DNA of 64,000 nt, from contig NZ_KQ031391.1 in assembly GCF_000966285.1 (NCBI RefSeq), positions 5,704,430-5,768,429 of the forward strand, given 5' to 3'. Source of the stretch: Pseudofrankia sp. DC12 (GTDB taxonomy: Bacteria; Actinomycetota; Actinomycetes; Frankiales; Frankiaceae). Shown one piece after another: positions 1 through 9,004 of the stretch (position 1 is its first letter; each line of letters begins with the position of its first letter). The notes under the pieces are model-generated. The model did not search any database, was not told the origin of the DNA, and saw only the letters and a program-made list of their open reading frames with translations. The position numbers and the translations under genes are program-made.

Positions 1-331
1 TCGACTGCCACGGCGTCGCGATCAGGGCCACGTGGTCACCCGAGCCGCACAGCTTGACCAGAGCTGGCTGCAGCTGCGCGGGTGCCCCGCTGAACGCGCC
101 GGTCCGGTCCTTGAGGACGACTGTGCCCGACGCGCCGTTCTGGTTGTTCAGCCCCGCATTCTTCAGCAGGTTCGCCACTGAAGCGGTCTCAGTGTGGGGG
201 AGGCTGAACGTGTCCTTGTATGATGCCCCGCCCATCGCGCCGGCAATACCCTGCACCGCGATGACGAAGACAACCCAACCGGCGACGACAAGCCATCGGC
301 GACGGACGGCGAACTCCGCGATCCCTCTCAA
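1..331 (-). CDS. MMPL/RND-family transporter, N-terminal part (runs off left edge)
   Basis: The reverse strand reads about 110 residues beginning MRGIAEFAVRRRWLVVAGW, then a membrane segment (VVFVIAVQGIAGAMGG) and the extracytoplasmic start with motifs YKDTFSLPHTETASVANLL and NQNGASGTVVL. This is the standard opening of actinobacterial MMPL lipid or drug exporters: basic cytoplasmic stub, TM1, then the porter loop. The start is taken as TTG at 331 because GGGAG lies 5 nt upstream; no ATG or GTG is available there. Only TM1 and the start of the first porter domain are inside the window. A second MMPL gene lies at 3620-5794 on the other strand. Substrate is unknown. Confidence 0.85.
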   Translation of the reverse strand, partial: MRGIAEFAVRRRWLVVAGWVVFVIAVQGIAGAMGGASYKDTFSLPHTETASVANLLKNAGLNNQNGASGTVVLKDRTGAFSGAPAQLQPALVKLCGSGDHVALIATPWQS

Positions 332-609
332 CAGTACTCCCGCTCAACGTCTGGCAACCGTCGAAACAACAGGACATCGACGGCCGAATACGGATCAGCT
401 GCAGTTTTACACAGGCTTTTGGCTGGTCGGCATCTCGAAGGAAAAGAGTGACGAGCATCCTGCCGCCGGTGGGAGGCGGCTCCGCGCGCGCAATCTGGCC
501 AGTCCGGATTGGCCGACCGGGACGGGGCCGGTCAGGGCCGAGGCCCCCGGCCCGCCTCGCGGAACCCCCGCGATCGGCGCACTGGCAGGCACGGAGCAGC
601 ATCTCGGGC

Positions 610-1338
610 GTGGAGACGACGGTTGCCGGGTTGGCCGGCGAGGCGGGCGACGACGACCTGGTGGCGGCGGTGCGGGTGGCGCTCGTCGCTGCGGCCGATC
701 CGGCGAAAGCGCCAGGTATGCAGGCGTACATGAAGTCGCGGATGCCGTTCCTCGGAGTACCGAAGCCGGCCCGCGAACGCGCGCTTCGCCCCGTGTTCAC
801 CGCACGGACGCTTCCGGACCCGGACCGCTGGACGGCCACCGTCCTCGCGCTGTGGCGGCGGGCGGAGTATCGGGAAGAGAGGTATGCGGCAATTGACTTG
901 ACCGGCCATCGCGCATACCGCACCTACCAGCGATCGACGACGCTGGCCCTGTACGAGGAGATGGTCACCACCGGTGCCTGGTGGGACTACGTGGACGAGA
1001 TTGCCTCCCGCCGGATCGGGCCGCTGCTCGCCGCCGACCCGGCCGTCGTCCGTCCCGAGATGCTGGCCTGGAGCCGGGACAGCGACCTGTGGCGGCGCCG
1101 CACGTCGATCATCTGTCAGCTGTCCTTCAAGGCGGCGACGGACCTCGACCTGCTGTACGCCTGCATCGACGCCAACCTCGCCGACCGGGACTTCTTCATC
1201 CGCAAGGCGATCGGCTGGGCGCTGCGCCAGTACGCCTGGACGGACCCAGGCGAGGTCCGCCGTTTCGTCGCCGCACGCGGCGACGCCCTGTCGCCGCTGT
1301 CCCGCCGCGAGGCACTGAAGAACATCACGCCCCAGTAG
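610..1338 (+). CDS. AlkD-like DNA alkylation repair protein
   Basis: This is a HEAT-repeat DNA glycosylase of the AlkC/AlkD superfamily, expected to remove alkylated purines without base flipping. With the GTG start at 610 it is 242 residues, the usual AlkD size. Visible family signatures are MQAYMKSRMPFLGVPKPARE near residue 37, LWRRAEYREERYAAIDL, the WWDYVDEIA segment near residue 118, and RDFFIRKAIGWALRQYA near the C-terminus (helices of the DNA-binding concave face). The frame stays open upstream to 448, but that stretch is Arg/Pro-rich and lacks family similarity. It is divergent from the MMPL gene at the left edge and looks monocistronic. Confidence 0.85.
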   Translation: METTVAGLAGEAGDDDLVAAVRVALVAAADPAKAPGMQAYMKSRMPFLGVPKPARERALRPVFTARTLPDPDRWTATVLALWRRAEYREERYAAIDLTGHRAYRTYQRSTTLALYEEMVTTGAWWDYVDEIASRRIGPLLAADPAVVRPEMLAWSRDSDLWRRRTSIICQLSFKAATDLDLLYACIDANLADRDFFIRKAIGWALRQYAWTDPGEVRRFVAARGDALSPLSRREALKNITPQ

Positions 1339-1445
1339 CCCGCGGAGCTCGCGAGGTTCAGCCATGCGCCGCGGTGGTGGGTAAGCCCGGACAGCGTCCA
1401 CGGCGTAGGACTCGACGCCGGCCAGATCGACCGATGAGGGCTGGG

Positions 1446-1915
1446 TCAGCTCGTGACGAGGCGTAGTGGCTGCGGCCGGTCGCGGTTGAGACGGTCGAGC
1501 GCCGCGGCCGTCGCCGCGTCGGCGGGCAGGTGGGCGAGCAGGCGCTGGTCGTCGTCGACAGCCGCTGGTCCTCGCTCGGCGTCAGCAGGATCTCGCAGTC
1601 GAGCACGATGGGCCCGATCGCCGGGTGCTGTACCCGCATCCGGCTGTGGCGGGGCACCGCCACCTCATGCGGCTGCCAGAGCGCGACGAACTCCTCGCTG
1701 GTGGCGCTGAGCCTGTTGACGAGCGCGGTGGCGTCGGTGTCGTACCTCGGCGCGCCACGGCCGCGCGCAGGTCGGCCACCAGACGGTGGCCCTGGTCGCC
1801 CTGTTCGTCAGCCGGGTACGCGCGCCGCACCGCCGGGTCGTTGAACCACTGCCACACGACGTTGTGGTCCTGCGTGCAGTCGTGGCGGCGCAGCGAACAG
1901 GGGGCCGCCGAACAG
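1446..1915 (-). pseudogene. Degenerate XRE/MmyB-type regulator, ligand-binding domain remnant
   Basis: Three reading frames on the reverse strand join into one MmyB-like C-terminal domain: DHNVVWQWFNDPAVRRAYP, then HRLVADLRAAVARRG, then (next frame) ALVNRLSATSEEFVALWQP, MRVQHPAIGPIVLDCEILL and EDQRL, and last (third frame) DDQRLLAHLPADAATAAALD to a stop at 1446. In intact homologues this domain follows an N-terminal HTH. The HTH is not recognisable here. Two frameshifts, near 1745 and near 1550, break the gene. The second coincides with a 17-bp tandem duplication that repeats the DQRL codons (GACCAGCGGCTG / GACCAGCGCCTG), which would itself shift the frame. Confidence 0.6.
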
Positions 1916-2003
1916 GTCGCGAAGACCTACCCCCTGGCAGAGAGAGCTGAGACGGCTGCGCACCGCCTAGGTGGTCGGCGCCGGGCACGCCTTCGTCCAC
2001 AGG

Positions 2004-2232
2004 TCAGCAGCGCCCTGACCAGGTTCTTCACCCACTGCGCCACCGTCGGCGAGAACGTTCCCGAGATCGTCGCCCTCGCCGAGGCCACCTCCACCTGGCA
2101 CGAGGAGATCGCCAACGCCATCCTGCGCGGCCTGCCAGACGCCACCACCGAGGGCGTCGATTGGCTGATCAGGCTGGTCTACCGATCAGCGTTCGGCCTC
2201 ACGAACGTCACCAACCAGCAACGCCGCGCCGC
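2004..2232 (+). pseudogene. ISL3-family transposase C-terminal fragment
   Basis: About 75 residues match the C-terminal end of ISL3 (IS204/IS1001/IS1165) transposases: ALTRFFTHCATVGENVPEI, LAEATSTWHEEIANAI, and the diagnostic TTEGVDWLIRLVYRSAFGL followed by TNVTNQQRRA. The glutamate of TEGVDWLI matches the position of the third acidic catalytic residue in the family. No N-terminal or central catalytic part and no terminal inverted repeats are visible nearby, so this is a scrap. It lies directly against the decayed MmyB regulator, which marks the 1.4-2.5 kb interval as a site of past insertion and decay. Confidence 0.65.
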
Positions 2233-2498
2233 CAAATCGCCACTCGGAGCAGTCGCCCGCTCTGGCTGTACACCGTTACAACCATCGGACACATCGAGTG
2301 ACCACCTGACAGCGGCCTCCACCGAGCCGCGGAGAGCCAGAAACGCGGGATTGCGGATTGCGGATGGGGGACGAGAATCCCAGGTGCTCGGCGGGTCCGT
2401 CTGCGTCGTCGGCGCAGGATGGGCGTGGCATCCAGCCAGCGCCGGTGCCGGAAGACGGTGAGGGGGCCGGGTATGACTCCGCTTGGAAGGAATTTCGG

Positions 2499-3131
2499 GT
2501 GACGCCGCGGGCCGGCCGGCGGACCTGGCTGGTCGCGACGGACGCGCCGGCCGCGACGGTTCTCATCCGCCTTTACGTGGGCCTGGTGTTCCTTACCGAG
2601 GGAATCCTGAAGTTCCTGCGTCCTCACACGCTGGGCACCGGCCGTTTTGACAAGATCGGCATCCCCGCGCCCGGTTTCTTCGCGCCGTTCACCGGTGTGT
2701 TCGAGATCGTCTGCGGGACGCTGCTTCTGGTCGGGCTGCTGACCCGGGTCGCCGCGATACCGATGGTCGTGGACATGACGTGCGCCCTGATCGTTACCAA
2801 GATCCCGGTCCTGTGGGGCGGTTCGGCGCTGTTCAAGGACGAGTCCGGCTGGGGGGACTTCCTCCACGAAGCCCGAGTGGATCTCGCGCAGTTGTGTGGC
2901 AGCCTGTTTCTGCTGATCGTCGGTGCTGGCGCCTACTCGTTCGATGCCCGCCTGCGTCATGCCGCTGCCGTGTCGGGCTTGGCGGACGCGGACCGAGGCT
3001 GGAGTCCGGCAGGCAGGCGGACGGTGGGCGGCGCCGTCGGCGTGTCGCCAGGCCGGGAGCCGGCTGGCCGGGAGCCTGAGGACCCCGGGTCCTGGTCCGG
3101 GCGGCGACCTGGACGGCCTCCCACGAGGTAG
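2499..3131 (+). CDS. DoxX family membrane protein
   Basis: This is a 210-residue integral membrane protein of the DoxX/SURF4-like superfamily. The GTG start at 2499 has GGAAGG 8 nt upstream. Residues about 18-40 form TM1 (TVLIRLYVGLVFLTEGILKF), followed by the family-typical FDKIGIPAPGFFAPFTGVFE, TM2 (CGTLLLVGLLTRVAAIPM), the TKIPVLWGG loop and TM3/4 (LAQLCGSLFLLIVGAGAYSF). The C-terminal 55 residues are Pro/Gly/Arg-rich and probably unstructured. DoxX proteins are associated with quinone-linked or oxidative-stress complexes, but no partner is encoded next to it. Its exact function cannot be read from the sequence. Confidence 0.85.
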   Translation: MTPRAGRRTWLVATDAPAATVLIRLYVGLVFLTEGILKFLRPHTLGTGRFDKIGIPAPGFFAPFTGVFEIVCGTLLLVGLLTRVAAIPMVVDMTCALIVTKIPVLWGGSALFKDESGWGDFLHEARVDLAQLCGSLFLLIVGAGAYSFDARLRHAAAVSGLADADRGWSPAGRRTVGGAVGVSPGREPAGREPEDPGSWSGRRPGRPPTR

Positions 3132-3619
3132 GAGGGTCGACCGGCGTGGTGGGTCGACCGGCGTGGATAGCCTCGCGGCAAGGGCTACGGAACCTCGAGG
3201 CCGAGGTCGGTCAACGTAGCCCTCCAGCGCGCCGACCGGGACCCGGCACGGTGACCTCCGCTCGCTCCGGCTGGGTCATGACCAGATCATCCCCTCCTAC
3301 AGGCGATCCCGGCGCGATCCGTCGCGTCCGCTACTTTCCGCGTCAGGTAGCTTCGCAGCCGGCGCGTCAGAATCGTCTCACCATTTCTGTCAGCCCCCGA
3401 GCGTCGGCCGAGAGGGCCTTCATCGACACCGCGCCCTCATCGGGCGCCGGGACGGGTGGGCACTCCCGAGGTGGCTCCAGTGCCGAGGGGCCGTACCAGG
3501 TCCTTCACCCTGCTGTCCCAGGGCTGTCGCCAGACCGACCGATGAGCCGCGGCGAGATTGTCGGTCTTCCCTGCTAGCGTTCAACCGCTTGATGTGATCT
3601 TCAAAGGCAGGGGAGCCTC
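3132..3619. other. Intergenic region, no confident gene
   Basis: This 488-nt gap precedes the MMPL gene. It starts with a short tandem duplication (GTCGACCGGCGTGG twice, about 3137-3169) and, overlapping the end of the DoxX gene, a sequence CCCACGAGGTAGGAG (3120-3134) that resembles one arm of the 51-bp repeat family found elsewhere. An open frame at 3146-3577 encodes a Pro/Arg/Ser-rich product without family features and is not called as a gene. Confidence 0.5.
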
Positions 3620-5794
3620 GTGCGCCGGATCGCAGAGTTCGTGCTTCACCATCGTCGGCTGGTACTCGTTAGTTGGCTCGTTGTCGTGGTCGCGGGCATC
3701 GCGCTGACCGGACGGACCAACAGCCGCCTTGTCATTGACTTCTCGTTGCCTGGGCAACCGGGTACCGAGACCGCCAACCAGATCGACTCCGAGTTCCACT
3801 CGGGCGGTAAAACCGCGCCCTATGTGGTGACCATCACAATGCCGGCGAGCCAGGCCGTATCCGGGCAGGAAACCGCCATCGGGCAGGCCTTCGCCGCCGT
3901 GCAGCAGCAGGTGCCGCAGACCCGGGTGGTCGACGAGGCGAACACCGGTGACAAGGCATTCCGGACCAAGGATGATCGCACCGCCTATGCCCTGGTCTTC
4001 TACCGGTTCCTACACGACCCGACGGCGAAGCTTCCGACCGCCGACATCAAGGCGGCGTTGACGTCGGCGGCTCCCGCGGGGGCGACGGTCGGGGTGACCG
4101 GCGAGGACGCGCTCGCGGTCGGCGACTCGGGCGGTGGCGGCTTCGGCGTGTTCGCCGAGGTGCTCATCGGTGCCCTGGGCGCGCTGGCGGTGCTCGCCTT
4201 CGTCTTCGCCTCGTTCCTGGCGCTCCTGCCACTGGTCATCGCGGCGGCCGCGATCCTCACCACGTTCATCCTGCTGCTGCCGCTGACCTACCTCACCGAC
4301 GTGTCGTTCATCGTGGAGTTCCTGGTCGCCCTGATCGGCCTCGGTGTCGCGATCGACTACTCGCTCATCCTCGTCACCCGCTGGCGCGAGGAACGTGACC
4401 GCGGCCGTGACAACCACGAGGCCGTCGTCGTCGCCATGGAGACCGCCGGCCACGCGGTGATGTTCAGCGGTATCACCGTGGCCATCGGCCTGCTTTCGCT
4501 CGTGGTGCTGCCGGTGCCGTTCATGCGCAGCATCGGTCTGGGCGGCGCGCTGATTCCGCTGGCCAGTGTGTTGACAACGCTGACGCTGACGCCGGCCATC
4601 CTCGGTGGCATCGGCCCCAGGGCCGACTGGCCCAAGATCCGGCACGAGAACCGGGCCGGGCGGTCCTGGACCAGGTGGGCCCAGGCCATGGTGCGGCGCC
4701 GGTTCATCGCGGCCGGAGTGGCCATGCTCGCGCTCGGCCTGCTCGTGGTCTCGTTCTTCGGCATCAAGATCGGCCTTGCCTCGTCCGATTCGCTGGCCAA
4801 GAACGGTGCGGCGAACACGACGTTCCAGGAGCTGAAGAACGGTGGCGTGACGACGGGTGTCCTGACCCCGATGGAGGTCCTCGTCGACACTCCACGGGCG
4901 GGCTCGGTCGCCACGGCCCTGGGCAAGGTGGCGGGCGTCGACCGCGCCGTGGTCGCGACCGGAACCGCGCAGACCGCGGCCGGGCACAGCATCGTGGTGG
5001 TGATCCCGAAGGCGGAGACGGTCAACTCGACGTCTGTGGGGCCGGTACGCCAGGTCAAGGCAGCGGTGGCCAGCCTGCCCGGTGTCGTCGGCGTCGCCGG
5101 GATCGGTGCCGACCAGATCGACTTCCTGAAAGCCGTCTACGGCAACTTCCCACTGATGCTGACGATCATCGCGCTGCTGACGTTCGTCCTGCTCGCGCGT
5201 GCCTTCAGATCGGTGCTGCTGCCCATCAAGGCGGTCGTTCTCAACCTGATCACCCTCGGCGCGACTCTCGGCTTCATGGTGCTGTTCTGGCAGGACGGCT
5301 ACGGGTCCAACGCGGTCTTCGGGGTGCATGCCACCGGCGCGGTGACCTTCTGGATCCCGCTGATGGTGTTCGCCTTCCTGTTCGGGCTGTCGATGGACTA
5401 CGAGGTGTTCATCCTGTCCCGCATCCGGGAGGAGTACGACCGGACGGGGAACACGGATGAGGCCGTCGTCGAAGGAATCGGCCGCACCGGGCGGCTCGTG
5501 ACCAGCGCCGCGCTGATCCTGTTCCTGGCGTTCCTCGCCCTCGCCACCGGCCCGGGCACCGACCTCAAGACGTTCGCCTCGGCGCTCGGCTTCGGCATCC
5601 TTCTCGACGCGACGATCGTCCGGTCGGTTCTGGTGCCCGCGCTCGTCTCGCTGTTCGGCGGGTGGAACTGGTGGCTGCCGGACTGGGCGGCTCGCGTCCT
5701 GCGGGTCGCGCCGTCGCACCCGCCGGTCGCCACCGCCGACGTGGCCGTGCCCGAGCCGCGCGACGCCACCAGCCCGTCCCACGTCCCCGAGTAA
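3620..5794 (+). CDS. MMPL family RND transporter
   Basis: This is a 724-residue inner-membrane exporter of the MMPL branch of RND transporters. It shows the duplicated topology: TM1 (LVLVSWLVVVVAGIAL), a porter loop, five clustered TMs (residues about 180-345), then TM7 near 365, a second porter loop and five TMs near 505-690. The paired Asp-Tyr proton-relay signatures are visible as GVAIDYSLILVTRWREE (about residue 242) and LSMDYEVFILSRIREEYD (about residue 592), the same arrangement as MmpL3. The GTG start has GGGGAG 4 nt upstream. It is followed by a strong hairpin and appears monocistronic. Likely cargo is a lipid or hydrophobic compound, but specificity cannot be inferred. Confidence 0.9.
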   Translation: MRRIAEFVLHHRRLVLVSWLVVVVAGIALTGRTNSRLVIDFSLPGQPGTETANQIDSEFHSGGKTAPYVVTITMPASQAVSGQETAIGQAFAAVQQQVPQTRVVDEANTGDKAFRTKDDRTAYALVFYRFLHDPTAKLPTADIKAALTSAAPAGATVGVTGEDALAVGDSGGGGFGVFAEVLIGALGALAVLAFVFASFLALLPLVIAAAAILTTFILLLPLTYLTDVSFIVEFLVALIGLGVAIDYSLILVTRWREERDRGRDNHEAVVVAMETAGHAVMFSGITVAIGLLSLVVLPVPFMRSIGLGGALIPLASVLTTLTLTPAILGGIGPRADWPKIRHENRAGRSWTRWAQAMVRRRFIAAGVAMLALGLLVVSFFGIKIGLASSDSLAKNGAANTTFQELKNGGVTTGVLTPMEVLVDTPRAGSVATALGKVAGVDRAVVATGTAQTAAGHSIVVVIPKAETVNSTSVGPVRQVKAAVASLPGVVGVAGIGADQIDFLKAVYGNFPLMLTIIALLTFVLLARAFRSVLLPIKAVVLNLITLGATLGFMVLFWQDGYGSNAVFGVHATGAVTFWIPLMVFAFLFGLSMDYEVFILSRIREEYDRTGNTDEAVVEGIGRTGRLVTSAALILFLAFLALATGPGTDLKTFASALGFGILLDATIVRSVLVPALVSLFGGWNWWLPDWAARVLRVAPSHPPVATADVAVPEPRDATSPSHVPE

Positions 5795-5805
5795 CCCGTC
5801 ACCCC

Positions 5806-5845
5806 GCGCGGTCGGCGCCGGCCCACCCGCCGGCGCCGACCGCGC
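5806..5845. terminator. Strong GC hairpin between convergent genes
   Basis: Two perfect 17-nt arms (GCGCGGTCGGCGCCGGC and its complement) enclose a 6-nt loop, 12 nt after the MMPL stop codon and 43 nt before the end of the reverse-strand antitoxin gene. No U-tract follows. The position between convergent genes fits a bidirectional intrinsic-type terminator of the kind common in actinobacteria. Confidence 0.75.
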
Positions 5846-5887
5846 ATCCTGGCTGCCCGACCGTTCGAACCTTCGCAAGGGGAGCCG

Positions 5888-6223
5888 TCACGCCGCCCGG
5901 GTATCGGTGCCGCGAAGGATGTAGAGGTCGTCTCCGAACACCGCGGTGATCTGGGGCTGGCCGCCGAGGGCATGCACGTAGCGGGCGATGGCGTCGACGG
6001 TGGAGACCTCGCCGCGTTCGACCTGGGAGACGCGGCTCTTGGCGATTCGCATGAGGCCAGCAACTTCCGCCTGCGTGAGGCCGAGGCTCTTACGGCGTTC
6101 GGCGAGGCGGTAGCCGTCGATGTAGGCCTGGTTGCGCTTCCGCGCCTCGGCCACGGCCTCCTCGCCGCCGGCGTCGCTGACGATGCCGGCGCGTACGTCA
6201 CTCCACGCGGGGAACTCCGTCAT
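5888..6223 (-). CDS. HigA-type XRE antitoxin (orphan)
   Basis: This is a 111-residue DNA-binding protein. Residues about 15-45 are helical (AVAEARKRNQAYIDGYRLAE), followed by a clear lambda-repressor-type HTH, RKSLGLTQAEVAGLMRIAKS and RVSQVERGEVSTVDAIARYV, and a short beta-rich tail. The layout matches HigA antitoxins of HigBA-type toxin-antitoxin modules. The ATG overlaps the stop codon of the upstream toxin relic as ATGA, the usual toxin-first HigBA coupling. The open frame extends 58 codons upstream, but that part lies over the toxin relic. Because the toxin frame is broken, the protein is probably a solo autoregulator or an anti-addiction remnant. Confidence 0.8.
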   Translation of the reverse strand: MTEFPAWSDVRAGIVSDAGGEEAVAEARKRNQAYIDGYRLAERRKSLGLTQAEVAGLMRIAKSRVSQVERGEVSTVDAIARYVHALGGQPQITAVFGDDLYILRGTDTRAA

Positions 6224-6411
6224 TTCTGCCCCTCCTCGGCTTCCCGCTCCTTCACGTACTCGGCGAACAGCTGCTCCGCGCGCGGAATCGCTCGCTGATA
6301 CCAGCCGGACCATTCGCCCGACTTGTCCCCACCGATCAGCAAAATCGCCGATCGTCAAGGGTCGAACGCGAAGACGATTCTGATCTCGCTCCGACAATGT
6401 CTAAAGCATCA
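6220..6411 (-). pseudogene. Decayed HigB/Gp49-like toxin gene
   Basis: In the frame that ends with the TGA overlapping the antitoxin ATG, the reverse strand reads CRSEIRIVFAFDP, a TGA at 6357-6355, then RSAILLIGGDKSGEWSGWYQ and RAIPRAEQLFAEYVKERE to the stop. This is the C-terminal half of RelE/HigB (phage Gp49-like) mRNA interferases, in which FDP is normally followed by Trp or another residue. The TGA is most simply a TGG to TGA change. Upstream of about 6411 the frame closes and the N-terminal half is missing. The gene therefore cannot make an active toxin. Confidence 0.75.
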
Positions 6412-6591
6412 TCGCAGAGCGATGTGGGGCCCGGCATGAGGGAAGTCCGGACCCCGCCACGGCAGAGATGGGTCGGCCCCTGAGGCAAGGTTCTGGGACT
6501 GGATGAGTGGTTGCATGTCGAGAAGCTTGGATCGGCTTCGCTCACTGGGTGAGGGCCGTGAGAGGCGCGGCCGCGACGGCGGGAGATCATC

Positions 6592-6984
6592 ATGCCGAAG
6601 TACCTGCTGCTCAAGCACTACCGCGGTGGCCCTGAGCCGCACCATCCCTTCGCCCCGATGGACCAGTGGGCGCCGGAGGACGTGGAGGCGCACATGGCCT
6701 TCCTGCACAACGTCGCGAAGGTCCTGGAGGACCGCGGTGAGTACGTCGACGCGCGGGCGCTGACGCCCACCCGCACCTGGGTGCGTTACGGCGGCCCGGA
6801 GGCGGCGCCGGTGACCACCGACGGCCCGCACCCCGAGACCAGCGACCTGGTCGCCGGCTGGTACATGATCGACGTGGAGTCCCGTGACCGCGCGCTGGAG
6901 GTCGCGGCCTACATCTCCTCCGAGCCCGGGCCCGGCGGCGAGCCGCTCTACGAGTGGATCGACGTCCGGGAGGTCATGTCATGA
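6592..6984 (+). CDS. YCII-related (DGPF) domain protein
   Basis: This is a 130-residue small dimeric-barrel protein opening MPKYLLLKHYRGG, with MDQWAPEDVEAHMAFLHNVA and the family core VTTDGPHPETSDLVAGWYMI (the DGPF position is DGPH here). GGGAGA lies just upstream of the ATG. It is followed, 28 nt after its stop, by an ECF42-type sigma factor. In actinobacteria and proteobacteria DGPF proteins are characteristically encoded beside ECF42 sigma factors and are thought to be their partners or targets. The catalytic role of the family is not settled. Confidence 0.85.
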   Translation: MPKYLLLKHYRGGPEPHHPFAPMDQWAPEDVEAHMAFLHNVAKVLEDRGEYVDARALTPTRTWVRYGGPEAAPVTTDGPHPETSDLVAGWYMIDVESRDRALEVAAYISSEPGPGGEPLYEWIDVREVMS

Positions 6985-7012
6985 CCCGGTCGGCCACCTG
7001 CGGCCGACCGGC

Positions 7013-8215
<1,203 letters not shown>

Positions 8216-8373
8216 CCGGCAGCGGGCTCGGCCCTCAGCGGCGCGTCCGTTCCCGGTTCGAGACCGAGACCTCACCAGCGCCGTGCGGGTGATCGAGTGC
8301 CTGGTCTGGCGGGACGCCCGGGAGTCCGAGCAGGTCGAAGGCCGCCGGGTCGGCGAACGTCACCCTGGACGGT

Positions 8374-8916
8374 GTGGTCTCCGACCCCGACGGGCGTTGG
8401 GAGACGGGCCACGGCGGCTGGGCGTTCCGGCACGGCGCGGGGCCGGTCGACGGCGACAAGTTCCGTCTCGGCGCGCGGATGGATCAGGGTGTGCAGCTCT
8501 ACGGCCGACGGACCTGGGAGCATTTCGCCCGGCTCTGGCCGGCCCGCGACGGGGACTTCGCCCAGCGGATGAACGCCGTGCCGAAGCGCGTCGCCACCCG
8601 GGCCGGCATCGACGCGAGTGCCTGGTCGAACTCGGCGGGCATCGACGGTGACCCGCTGGCCTGGGTCGCCGCCGAGCGGGCGCGACGCGACGTCGTCGTG
8701 GTCGGCAGCCTGAGCCTGGTCCACGCGCTGGCAGCGGCCGACCTGGTCGACGAGTACCGGCTGATCACCTTCCCAACCGTCATGGGGACAGGCGACCGGC
8801 TGCTCGCCACCGGCAACACCGCCGGCTACCGCTTCACGGTCGCCGAACCGGCCGACGCGGACGCGCTGACCGCGCTCACGGTCCTGCGCCGCGACCGGGA
8901 GGGGAAGGCCCGGTAG
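8374..8916 (+). CDS. RibD C-terminal / dihydrofolate-reductase-like protein, possibly 5'-damaged
   Basis: The product is about 180 residues. Recognisable parts are GVVSDPDGRW, the LYGRRTWEHFARLWP helix near residue 48, RRDVVVVGSLSLVHALAAAD, and DEYRLITFPTVMGTGDRLL near the end, all typical of RibD_C/DHFR-fold reductases. Homologues have about 10 further residues at the N-terminus ending in VTLDG. Those residues are present in frame upstream (NVTLDG at 8356-8373), but no start codon or ribosome site precedes them before the stop at 8290. Either an unusual start is used or the 5' end has been altered. It sits downstream of the YCII-ECF42 pair and may be part of the same regulon. Confidence 0.6.
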   Translation: MVSDPDGRWETGHGGWAFRHGAGPVDGDKFRLGARMDQGVQLYGRRTWEHFARLWPARDGDFAQRMNAVPKRVATRAGIDASAWSNSAGIDGDPLAWVAAERARRDVVVVGSLSLVHALAAADLVDEYRLITFPTVMGTGDRLLATGNTAGYRFTVAEPADADALTALTVLRRDREGKAR

Positions 8917-9004
8917 AGCGCCCGTCCACGCCGTCGGGTGTCGAGGTGTGACCGTGTGAACGGCACCCGATCGGTGGACCGGCCGGGGGGTGTAGAGATG
9001 GGGG

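Noticed and set aside
54-896. 280-codon forward ORF at the left edge
   Set aside because: It crosses the reverse-strand MMPL N-terminus and then the AlkD gene in another frame.
3146-3577. 143-codon forward ORF before the MMPL gene
   Set aside because: No ribosome site or domain and a composition typical of random GC-rich frames.
4010-5878. 622-codon reverse frame over the MMPL gene
   Set aside because: Composition dominated by Arg, Asp, Gln and His, no domains, and it overlaps a clear transporter.
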